Positions 41,467 to 51,456 of a DNA stretch of 64,000 bases are shown one piece after another. Location of the stretch: NCBI RefSeq assembly GCF_050003625.1, contig NC_134401.1:66847629-66911628 (forward strand). The letters are read 5' to 3'. The notes beneath the pieces were generated by a model, which did not search any database, had not been told where the DNA came from, and worked only from the letters and a program-made list of their open reading frames with translations. Source of the DNA: Haematobia irritans (Eukaryota; Arthropoda; Insecta; Diptera; Muscidae). The first letter of the stretch is position 1; every line of letters starts with the position of its first letter. The position numbers and the translations under genes were made by a program.

Positions 41467-42526
41467 ATTTAGAAACCGGCAAAATTAAAATTTTGTTTAA
41501 CAAAAAAGGGACCATTGTGCGAAAACTGTTCGGGGTTCCACAACGAAACTACCACTGTTGGATAGGGGTTAGTGCGTACTATTCAAATTTTATTAGAAAA
41601 GTATTTCAGAAAGCAGAAAATTGAAAAATATTTTCCGAGTAAATTTACATCAACGGGGCCACTGTACCAAAACCTTTCGGGGTTCATGCTCAACACTTTC
41701 TTTTACATGCAAAATGAGCGTTTTTTTTAAGGAATGTATGTTATTTTCTGTATTTCTTCAATTGGCAGTTCATTAAATAATTTAAGCCTATTTATAATAA
41801 GTATAGTCGAAAATTTCACAAGAAAATATAAACTCTTAAACAATTTTGCAAAAAAATATTTCTTCGACTGGCGAAATAATTATAAATAAATAATAGAAAA
41901 TTATTCAATTGATTGTCTCAAATAAAAAAATTGAGTTTTCTAACAAAATCAATCAAATTTTTAATTAAAGCAATTAAAAATTAAATGAAAGTGCCATGAA
42001 AACAATTACTTTTTAACCAAGAATATTTTTTATTTCAAATTAATTCTGAGATTGATACTATCGTGATTGCATCAATTTCAATTAGAAAATTAATTGGATC
42101 AATTAATTTCGAGATTGAATCAGAAAAAAATTCCTGTGCAATTACAATTATAATTGAAAATTTTGTAGAAATAATTATTGTAGTTTCTGTATAAATATTT
42201 TCATATTCACAAATTCCAGAAAAAAAATCCAACCACAATTGTAATCGGAAAAGACATCTTATGTTCAGTCATACAGAGAAAACAAAATATTTTTTGTATT
42301 CAATCACAAAAGTAATTGGTCCAATTAATTTTTGATTGAAATGTCTTAAATCATTGAAATGATAGTATCAATTAAAAAATTAATTGATACAATTTTGGTG
42401 GCATTTTTTCTGTGTATGCACTGTTATGAAATTACCAGAAACCTTAAAATGAAATGCGTGCACAGAAAAAATATTTCTAAAATATTTCCAATTAAAAAGT
42501 TGAAAACGCAATTAATTACAAAATTA
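41467..42526. other. AT-rich intergenic stretch with a small TIR element
   Basis: 41470-41870 shows nothing recognisable. From 41870 ATTAATTGATCCAATTAAT-like words recur. 42270-42419 is bounded by CATACAGAGAAAA and, inverted, CATACACAGAAAAAA, a possible 150-bp MITE. The same AT-rich family continues after 54620, showing that INE copy B inserted into it. Confidence 0.4.
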
Positions 42527-43141
42527 ACAAGTATATACGGCCGTAAGTTCGGCCAGGCCGAATCTTATGTACCCTCCACCATGGATTGTGTAGAAAGACT
42601 GTCATCCACAAATTTCAACTCACTCGGATGAAATTTACTCCTCCAAGAGGCTCGGGATCGGTTTATATGGGGGCTATATGGACTGATATGATTATGGACT
42701 GATATGGACCACTTTTGGCATGGTTGTTAAATATCATATACTACCACCACGTACCAAATTTCAACCAGATCGGATGAATATTGCTTCTCCAAAAAGCACC
42801 GGAGGTAAAATCTGACGATCGGTTTATATGGGAGCTATATATAATTATGGACTGATAGGAACCAATTCCTGCATGGTTGTTGGATACCATATACTAACAT
42901 CACGTACCAAATTTCAATCGAATGGGAAGAATTTTGCTCTTCCAAGATGCTCCGGAGGTCAAATCTGGGGATCGGTTTATATGGGGCCTTTATATAATTA
43001 TGGACCGATATCGACCAATTTTTGCATGGGTGTTTGAGGCCATATATTAACATCACGTGCCAAATTTCAACTGAATCAGATGCATTTTGGTCTTCCAAGA
43101 AGCTCCGGAGGTCAAATCTGGTGATCGGTTTATATGGGGAC

Positions 43142-43385
43142 TGTTGTGAACATGCCTATTACCATTTTATAATCGATAATGGAACCTTTTCTTATTCTGA
43201 CTATCATTTCTTATATTGTCATCACCAGCACATGTAATCGATGGTGACTCACTTTCGTTGACATTCATTCGTCATTGTATTCCAGATAAAACGGTTGTTT
43301 TACTCATTTTCCAATAAACTGGTTTTAGCAAGTATTTGAGTTGTTTTAATTAAAGTAATAGTTGTGGAGATCACAAACTATTACA
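43142..43385 (+). repeat. Gypsy 5' LTR
   Basis: 244 bp, TGTTGTGAACATG...ACTATTACA, with an AATAAA-type signal (CCAATAAACTGG at 43309) in the R region. Followed directly by the primer binding site. Confidence 0.93.
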
Positions 43386-43514
43386 TTGGCGCAGTCGGTA
43401 GGATTACATCCCTACACAAAAACAACACAGGTATTACCAGTAGGACAATAACAACGAACATCAGCCTTTTTGTTATTGTTTATTGTCATATTCTTTTTTT
43501 CCCGTGACTTTAAT

Positions 43515-44440
43515 GACGGAGGAAGACAGAGAAGAAAGAAAACCGCTAGCATCAAGCATAGCACATTTCAGAATGTCAGCCGTAGATCATATTGAAGCTT
43601 TTGACATTGCTCATCCGGAAAATTGGTCAAACTACTATGCGCGCTATGAGTTATTTCTACTCGCCAATGAAGTCCAAGGTGACGATCGTCAAAAAGCAAC
43701 ATTCCTTACACTAGCGGGAGCCCCGTTGTATGATCTCTTGGCGTCATTGGTATCTCCAAAGCAGGTGAGTCAGTTGAGTCTCATTCAAATTAAACAGACT
43801 CTGACCGATCATTTTTCTCCCCGACCTTCTGAAATTGCGTCGTTCTACAAATTTCATAAACGGGACCAACGAGGGCTTTGCGGATTATTTGGCCGCGTTA
43901 CGTAAACTAGCTGTAGACTGCAATTTTGGAAATGCTTTAGATCGAATGCTCCGAGATCGTCTCGTTTGTGGTTTACGTGACGAAGGGCTACAACGTAGTC
44001 TCTTGGCTGAAAGTGACCTTCCTCTGCAAAAGGTTATCGACAGAGCTTCCACTGCAGAGGCAGCCTGTAGGAATGTGCTGGAGATACGACATTCCGAGCA
44101 AGTAAACCATATCTCGAGGCGGAAATATGATCACCCACTTAAACTTGAAACGCAACGGAATCAGCGTAAGGACATTTGCAATGGTTGTGGGACAAATCAC
44201 CCACGCGCCCAGTGCCCGTACCGTGACACTATATGTTTAAATTGTCACAAGACAGGCCACCTCCAGAGGGTTTGCCGAACTGCAACAAACGGCAGGGTAG
44301 CTCATTCTACTACCAACAATAAGCAAATGCCACATAAGCGGAAGGCTAAGAAGATTTTTCAATCTGTGAACCTAATCTCACCAAATGTAAATATGAAAAA
44401 GACCATATCAGTTTCTATAAACGATCGCCCAATAATGTTT
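43515..44440 (+). pseudogene. Gypsy gag with zinc knuckles, start of protease
   Basis: Begins MTEEDREERKPLASSIAHF at 43515. A capsid-like region follows (AFDIAHPENWSNYYARYELF, FLTLAGAPLYDLL). A frameshift near 43870 moves it to another frame (NEGFADYLAALRKLAVDCNF). Two zinc knuckles follow: CNGCGTNHPRAQC and the canonical CLNCHKTGHLQRVC (44173-44277). The frame then enters the aspartic protease (FEIDTGSN at 44440) before a second break near 44470. Gag packages the element RNA. Confidence 0.85.
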
Positions 44441-44475
44441 GAGATTGACACGGGTTCGAATCGTGTAAATCGGAA

Positions 44476-46597
44476 ATGGAAATGCATCTCTCTGATTATC
44501 AAGGAAATCCAATTCCAACTTTAGGTGTAACTGATGTGTCCATTCAGTATAACAATCGACTTATTGGTGGATTACCCCTTTTAGTTGTCGAAGGTAATCA
44601 AGCCAATGTGATTGGATGGAATTGGTTCCAATCTTTAGGAATACGAATTGAAGGAGTTAATTCTATATCAGACGGATCATCAATTAGCAATGTTTTAAAA
44701 CAGTATGAAACGCTCTTTGCTAAAGAACTGGGCTGCTATAAGGGTCCCCCAATATCATTGCCAATCAATCGGTCTATATCACCAGTAAAATTGCCCCCTC
44801 GAAGAATACCGTTATCTACACGTGGTCTGGTCGAGGCAGAACTATTGCGTCTTTGCGATCAAGGTCTTTTGGAACCCGTGGAATATTCGTATTGGGCAAC
44901 GCCTATCGTGCCGGTTCATAAAAGTGACGGCACCATACGAATATGTGGTGATTATAAGTCTACAGTAAATAAGGCCATTCAACCACATTGTTTCCAGATA
45001 CCTACAATCAGCACTCTACTGGTTTCGATAGATGGTGGCTACATGTTTGCCAAGGTGGACCTTGCACAAGCTTACCAACAGCTGCCTGTAGATAATGAGT
45101 CATCCTTATTGCAGACTATCATAACACATAAAGGCGCTTTTAAGGTGAACAGACTACAATTTGGAATTTCATCGGCACCAGGTATTTTCCAAAACCTTCT
45201 TGAAAATTTACTCCGGGGTTTGGAAGGAGTTTTGCAATACTTCGATGATATAGTAATAATGGGAAAAAACGAAGCGGAGCTTGCCAAACGTATTTCCGAA
45301 GTTTTCAAGCGTTTAGACAAAGCTGGTCTTAAACTTCGAAGGGATAAGTGTCGTTTCGGCGTACCCAGTATTGAGTTTTTAGGATTTAAACTCGACGCCC
45401 TTGGTATCCGTCCATCACCATCAAAGTTAAAAGCAATCAAGGAGGCTACTCCTCCAACCGACAAGAAACAACTCCAATCATTTCTTGGATTATTGAATTT
45501 CTACCATTCGTTTCTACCCCACAAATCCACTGTTGCAGAACCTTTGCATAGGTTATTAGACAATAACGTTCGTTGGACTTGGGGAGAACAACAGCAAACA
45601 GCATTCACGACACTAAAGAATCTTATCACATCAGACCGTGTTCTAGTACATTTTAATGAAAATTTACCACTTGTGAAGGCAGCAGCCTCACCGTATGGTA
45701 TTGGCGCAGTTCTCAGCCATCGTATGCCAGATGGAGCAGAAAGGCCAATTGCATTTTACTACAGGACATTGTCAAAATCGGAACGCAATTATGCTCAAAT
45801 TGACAGAGAGGCTACAGCCTTAGTAGCAGCAATCAAAAAATTTTATGAGTATTTACACGGTCGCAAATTCACATTGACCACCGTCCTCTTTTAGGTATTT
45901 TTAGAACAACAAAGCCCGTTCATTTAGTAATTTCTAACCAAATGCTACGACGTTGCATTTTTTTGAGCGCATACGATTTTGACCTTATCTATCGACCAGG
46001 CAATAAAATGGGTAATGCAGACTTTTTGAGTCGTTTTCCAATTGAGGTCGAATCAAAAGAAGCAGTAGAAGTTATGCTTATTGAGTCAACTGGTAGTTCA
46101 CCTGTTGATGCTAATCAAATAGCCAAGGAAACAAAGCGTGACAAGTCGCTTGCTAAAGTTTTAAGCTGGGCGTTAAGGGGGTGGCCGACATCATTGCCCC
46201 GCTCCGATGAACTTTACTCCTTCTTTTTGAAAAGAAATGAAATATCAACACTCAAAGGATGCTTGTTATGGGGAAACAGAACTATAATACCACCATCAGC
46301 TCGTCAAAACATTTTGAAAGCACTTCATACCGCTCATCCAGGGACTGTCAAGATGAAGACGTTGGCCAGGAGTTATGTATGGTGGCCGAAAATGGATACT
46401 GATATCGAACATATTGTCAGACGCTGTGTGTCCTGTCAAGAGACTAGACATGAGCACCTTAGAACCGAATTGCATTTATGGGAAACAACAAAAAACCCTT
46501 GGTCACGACTCCACATTGATTTCGCCGGACCTTTTAGAGGAAAGCAATTTTTTTTTGTGGTCGATTCGCATTCAAAATGGCTTGAGGTTTCTATTGT
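44476..46597 (+). pseudogene. Gypsy pol: RT, RNase H and N-terminal integrase
   Basis: RT carries PPRRIPLSTRGLVEAEL, KVDLAQAYQQLPV, NRLQFGISSAPGIFQ and the catalytic LQYFDDIVIMG, then FLGLLNFYHSFLP. In RNase H the usual first Asp (DASPYGIGAVL) is Ala here (AAASPYGIGAVLS). A frameshift near 45885 separates this from the next frame (45942 on), which holds YRPGNKMGNADFLSRFP, the zinc-binding H-H-C-C of integrase (HTAHPGTVKM...CVSCQE) and its first catalytic Asp (HIDFAGPF). The SINE interrupts after DSHSKWLEV. Confidence 0.9.
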
Positions 46598-46598
46598 A

Positions 46599-46951
46599 GG
46601 TTAGGTTAGGTTAGGTTAGGTGGCAGCCCGATGTATCAGGCTCACTTATACTATTCAGTCCATTGTGACACCACATTGGTGAACTTCTCTCTTATCACTG
46701 AGTGCTGCCCGATTCTATGTTAAGCTCAAGGACAAGGGACCTCCTTTTTATAGCCGAGTCCGAACGGCGTTCCACATTGCAGTGAAACCACTTAGAGAAG
46801 CTTTGAAACCCTCAGAAATGTCACCAGTATTACTGAGGTGGGATAATCCAACGCTGAAAAACTTTTTTGGTGTTCGGTCGAAGCAGGAATCGAACCCACG
46901 ACCTTGTGTATGCAAGGCGGGCATGCTAACCATTGCACCACGGTGGCTCCC
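46599..46951 (-). mobile_element. SINE-1, full-length copy inside gypsy integrase
   Basis: A 353-bp copy with TTCTATTGTA duplicated (46589-46598, 46952-46961). Read on the minus strand: a tRNA-like head (GCCACCGTGGTGCAATGG as A box, GTCGTGGGTTCGATTCC as B box), a 200-bp body, and then a 3' part identical in design to the LINE-A end (CACAATGGACTGAATAGT, stem AGCCTGA/TCGGGCT), with a (CCTAA)4-type tail. Pol III-transcribed and moved by LINE-A machinery (inference). Confidence 0.92.
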
Positions 46952-46961
46952 TTCTATTGTA

Positions 46962-47768
46962 AAGTCGACGTCATCATTTTCTGCGATACGGGTTTTGAGA
47001 TCTCTTTTTGCCACCTTCGGTCTTCCTGACTGCATAGTCTCAGATATTGCTACAGCATTTACATCAGAAGAGTTCAGACAATTTTTAAGTAATAACTGCA
47101 TTCGCCAAATTCGTGTTGCGCCTTTCCATCCTTCGTCAAACGGTCAAGCGGAACGTATGGTTCAAACTACAAAGGATTTCCTTAAGAAAATTCTTATAGA
47201 TTCTAACACAGAACTAAATTTGGCCCGATTCCTTTTCAATCAGCATATAACACCAAATAGTTCCACAGGACGGTCACCATCGGAAATGCTTCTAAACCGT
47301 CAGTTAAAATCATATTTTGACAAGATTCATCCGCATGAGATCGGTGCGGAGGGAAATTTCCCAGAAACCGAATCTTTCGAACACAATGACACGGTTTGGA
47401 TAAGGAACTATTCAACGGGTCCCAAATGGATTGAAGGAAGGATAGTTTCTAAGAATGGACCAATCTCTTATTCAGTGCTACTGAGTGATTCTCAAATAGT
47501 TAAACGGCACTTAGATCAAATACGTAAGCGTGTAGATCCAATATGGGAACCTAGCGTAAAAGATTGTACCAGCTTGGAGAATAATGTAAACAGCGAGTTA
47601 TTGGACACCGAATCGAACGATGGAAATCTCGAAGTTAGTGAACCGCCGGTACAAGAGGACCCTACAACAAATTGTTCTGCACAGGCACCTGCCCCAGACA
47701 TTAACACTCCCCGCCGTTCCACAAGAGTTAAAAGAGCGCCAAGTTACTACATTCCATCTGGGCGTTAA
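46962..47768 (+). pseudogene. Gypsy integrase, C-terminal part
   Basis: Continues after the SINE: ATFGLPDCIVSDIATAF (second catalytic Asp), APFHPSSNGQAERMVQ (catalytic Glu), SSTGRSPSEMLLNRQL, and a basic end RRSTRVKRAPSYYIPSGR before TAA at 47766-47768. The open frame extends upstream through the SINE, so those residues are not integrase. The integrase joins cDNA into the genome; here it is interrupted. Confidence 0.9.
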
Positions 47769-47772
47769 GGAG

Positions 47773-48016
47773 TTTTGTGAACATGCCTATTACCATTTTA
47801 TAATCGATAATGGAACCTTTTCTTATTCTGACTATCATTTCTTATATTGTTATCACCAGCACATGTAATCGATGGTGACTCACTTTCGTTGACATTCATT
47901 CGTCATTGTATTCCAGATAAAACAGTTGTTTTACTCCTTTTCGAATAAACTGGTTTTAGCAAGTATTCGAGTTGTTTTAATTAAAGTAATAGTTGTGGAG
48001 ATCACAAACTATTACA
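47773..48016 (+). repeat. Gypsy 3' LTR
   Basis: 244 bp, ending ACTATTACA before GGGAC. Differs from the 5' LTR at about 6 of 244 positions (roughly 2.5%), including its second base. A purine run (TTAAGGAG) precedes it. Confidence 0.92.
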
Positions 48017-48079
48017 GGGACTATATATAATTATGGACCGATATGGACCAATTTTTGCATGGTAATTAGAGACCATATA

Positions 48080-49003
48080 AAGGGTGATTTGTTAAGAGCT
48101 TGATAACTTTAAAAAAAAAAAAAACGCATAAAATTTGCAAAATCTCATCGGTTCTTTATTTGAAACGTTAGATTGGTCCATGACATTTACTTTTTGAAGA
48201 TAATTTCATTTAAATGTTGACCGCGGCTGCGTCTTAGGTGGTCCATTCGGAAAGTCCAATTTTGGGCAACTTTTTCGAGCATTTCGGCCGGAATAGCCCG
48301 AATTTCTTCGGAAATGTTGTCTTCCAAAGCTGGAATAGTTGCTGGCTTATTTCTGTAGACTTTAGACTTGACGTAGCCCCACAAAAAATAGTCTAAAGGC
48401 GTCAAATCGCATGATCTTGGTGGCCAACTTACCGGTCCATTTCTTGAGATGAATTGTTCTCCGAAGTTTTCCCTCAAAATGGCCATAGAATCGCGAGCTG
48501 TGTGGCATGTAGCGCCATCTTGTTGAAACCACATGTCAACCAAGTTCAGTTCTTCCATTTTTGGCAACAAAAAGTTTGTTAGCATCGAACGATAGCGATC
48601 GCCATTCACCGTAACGTTGCGTCCAACAGCATCTTTGAAAAAATACGGTCCAATGATTCCACCAGCGTACAAACCACACCAAACAGTGCATTTTTCGGGA
48701 TGCATGGGCAGTTCTTGAACGGCTTCTGGTTGCTCTTCACTCCAAATGCGGCAATTTTGCTTATTTACGTAGCCATTCAACCAGAAATGAGCCTCATCGC
48801 TGAACAAAATTTGTCGATAAAAAAGCGGATTTTCTGCCAACTTTTCTAGGGCCCATTCACTGAAAATTCGACGTTGTGGCAGATCGTAAGTCTGAAATGT
48901 CAAAGCATACTGAGCATCTTTCTCTTTGACACCATGTCTGAAATCCCACGTGATCTGTCAAATACTAATGCATGAAAATCCTAACCTCAAAAGAATCACC
49001 CTT
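48080..49003 (-). mobile_element. Tc1/mariner-superfamily element, internally deleted copy 2
   Basis: Ends AAGGGTGATT inverted, flanked by TA (48078-48079, 49004-49005) in INE copy B, where the uninterrupted repeat reads CCATATACTAAC. 924 bp. Compared with copy 1 it has a different internal deletion: the transposase start is gone but more of the middle is kept. Confidence 0.87.
48187..48903 (-). pseudogene. Mariner-like transposase fragment, copy 2
   Basis: A 238-residue frame. The first ~22 residues (TYDLPQRRIFSEWALEKLAE) come from just before the catalytic domain and are absent in copy 1; the rest has the same three Asp motifs (FSDEAHF, QQDGATCHT, SCDLTPLDYF). The DNA-binding N-terminus is deleted, so the apparent ATG is an accident of the deletion. 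Almost identical to copy 1 elsewhere, implying recent activity of a complete relative elsewhere in the genome. Confidence 0.85.
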
Positions 49004-49596
49004 TACTAACATCATGTACCAAATTTCAGCCGGATCGGATGAAATTTGTTTCTCTTAGAGGCTCTGCAAGCCAAATCGGGGGATCGGTTTATATGGGGGC
49101 TATATAATTATGGACCGATGTGGACCAATTTTTGCATGGTTGTTAGAGACCATATACTAACACCATGTACCAAATTTCAGCCGGATCGGATGAAATTTGC
49201 TTCTCTTAAAGACCTCGCAAGCCAAATTTGGGGGTCCGTTTATATGGGGGCTATACGTAAAAGTGGACCGATATGGCCCATTTGCAATACCATCCGACCT
49301 ACATCAATAACAAATACTTGAGCCAAGTTTCAAGTCGATAGCTTGTTTCGTTCGGAAGTTTGCGTGATTTCAACAGACGGGCGGACGGACGGACATGCTC
49401 AGATCGACTCAGAATTTCACCACGAGCCAGAATATATATACTTTATGGGGTCTTAGATCAATATTTACAAACGGAATGACAAAGTTAATATACCCCCCGC
49501 TACATAATTCAACCGTCGAACGGAACGGACGTGTTTTTTAATAGCGGATAAAATCATCGTAAGAAGTACCTACTACGAATTTCAAGTGTGGCCACC

Positions 49597-51409
49597 ATGC
49601 AGAGAAAATCAAAGACATCCACTGGGTTGCTAACTTCAGGGCCCAGTGGACGGGTATCAACTGGAGTTATAAATCTGGGCAATGACCAAGAGTTAGGCCC
49701 AATTAGTCGACCTGTAGACGGGTCGACAGGTGGCGACAAAAGGAGGTAATCCCTCACGAAAGAGATTCAAGGAAGGCAGAAATGCTTTGTTTATCCAAAA
49801 GAAATTAGGATCAGTCGACCCAAGCACGTTGTCGGCTAAACAAAGCGATTCTTTAAAATGGGCTCAAGGAATTCTTGAGGCTGGAAAAAGGGAACGATCA
49901 CCGGATGAGCTGCCATCCTCCAAAAGGGATCAACGATCGTTTGCCTCATTTGCTAAAGACAGCCTTGTGATGGCTATCATAAATAAAAGAGCATTGGACG
50001 GTATGGTTCCAAAGCAAAAATGGGGGAAAATTAAGAATGCTTTGTCTGGCGTCTACTCACAGGTGCTGGAAAAGTTTCCCGGCCCAGATCCTCGACACCA
50101 AGAGGCTGGTTGGTATCAAGGACGATTTAAGCTAGTCGCATTTGAGGACCAGAGGTCTATAGAATGTTTTAAAGCTGCTCTGATACTAATTGGTGAAGTT
50201 TGGGAAGGAGCTGCTCAAGAGTTAGTCGAGATGAAAGACATACCGGCTAGACCTAGAGCACATGCGTGGATACCTGCAAACCCTCCTGACCCTGAATCTA
50301 TTTTAAATAGACTGAAACAATGCAATCCAGATCTTCCAACAGCTGATTGGAAGTTTGGCCGTTTGGATAGGGTTTCCATATGGATAACTTTCAAAAGAGA
50401 TCCTTCGCTTTAAAAAAAAAGAGAACATTTTAACTAAAAAAGAGTTTACAATAAAAAAATTCTTTATTAAATAATTAATAATTTTATTGATGTTAAAATT
50501 AAGATAATAATAGTTTCTAATGATAGAAACAGCAAAAAAAAATATGATAAAACAATAAAAAGCAAAAAGAATCACATTTTCTTAAAAAATAAACAGAATA
50601 AATTCAAAAATACGCTGTCAAAAATAAAACACAAATGTTCCTATGATCTCGCCCACAATTGACGACGACAACGTATTGGCGTATTTACGTCGTATTTTCA
50701 ATTACATCTAATTTTTACGTAGTACGTCGAAACGTCGCAATTGTGTTCCGGCCTTTAATTTGTCAACAGACTTAACCCAGTAAACAATTGTTGCGAACAA
50801 TTGTGGGGAATTCCTACTAAATAAATAAAATTCCATCAATCTAGGAGTTTTTTTGAAATAGAGTACATAAAGAGCACTGTTGGACATAAAAATACGGCAC
50901 CAAAAAAAGAGAGTGAACAAAAAGATACGAACACAAAAAGAGAACATGTTCTCTTTAAAAGAGATGTAATGGACAGCCTACGTTTGGATGAAGTGGATGG
51001 ACCAAGACGGCATGCAGTGTTTATATTGAACACTCAGTCTTTGCCACATCTAGCAAAGTCTCAGGGCCGTGTATGTTATGGCTCTCATTATATCCAAAAG
51101 AAGGTGTATAAAAACGATCAGCTAAAGGATTCAAAAACGGACAAGCCTCTGTCTGAATCAGAAGTACGCGGATCCTCTTGCGAAGTCGAGGGAGTTACCA
51201 AAGTTGAAGACATGGATAGATACCGTATGCGTGAGGAGGCTTCTACTGCCTCAGAACTCACCAAAGTTGAACCTTTGGTTATTGCGAGAGTCACCGAGAT
51301 CTCTGAAGAGGACATTCTTGATGCCTCGATTGAAGCGGCTGATGTGACGGCTGTTGAAAATCTCGATGGTCCTACGGATCCTCCAGATAAATCTTCATCT
51401 TCATCATAA
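49597..51409 (+). pseudogene. LINE-A ORF1, copy 3, broken
   Basis: ATG at 49597 in the same context as copy 2 (GCCACCATGCAGAGAAA). A deletion near 49738 shifts the frame; it recovers through the central domain (GWYQGRFKLVAFED, HAWIPANPPDPESIL) to 50367, is interrupted by the hAT-like element, and resumes at 50989 (VDGPRRHAVFILNTQ) to a stop at 51409. Confidence 0.85.
50368..50980. mobile_element. Non-autonomous hAT-like element in LINE-A copy 3
   Basis: Exact 8-bp duplication CGTTTGGA (50360-50367, 50981-50988). Ends TAGGGTTTCCAT and, inverted, TAGGCTGTCCAT. Removing it restores the ORF1 sequence of copy 2. The 613-bp AT-rich interior has AAAGAGAAC words near both ends and no transposase. 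Confidence 0.8.
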
Positions 51410-51456
51410 ATCTTCATCATTGTAAGGCTGCATGTGCTGCCTTAAAAGTTCTCCTG

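Larger units (their letters stand above)
43142..48016 (+). mobile_element. Ty3/gypsy LTR retrotransposon with both LTRs
   Basis: Flanked by GGGAC (43137-43141, 48017-48021) inside INE copy B. LTRs 43142-43385 and 47773-48016 are both 244 bp, begin TGT (TTT in the 3' copy), end ACA, and differ at 6 positions by my count. The primer site TGGCGCAGTCGGTAGG at 43387 is complementary to a tRNA-Ser 3' end. Gag and pol are present, no envelope gene. Frameshifts and a SINE insertion make it inactive. Confidence 0.93.

Noticed and set aside
46782..46960. N-terminal part of the apparent 328-residue integrase frame
   Set aside because: This part translates the antisense SINE-1 insertion; the integrase sequence starts after 46961.
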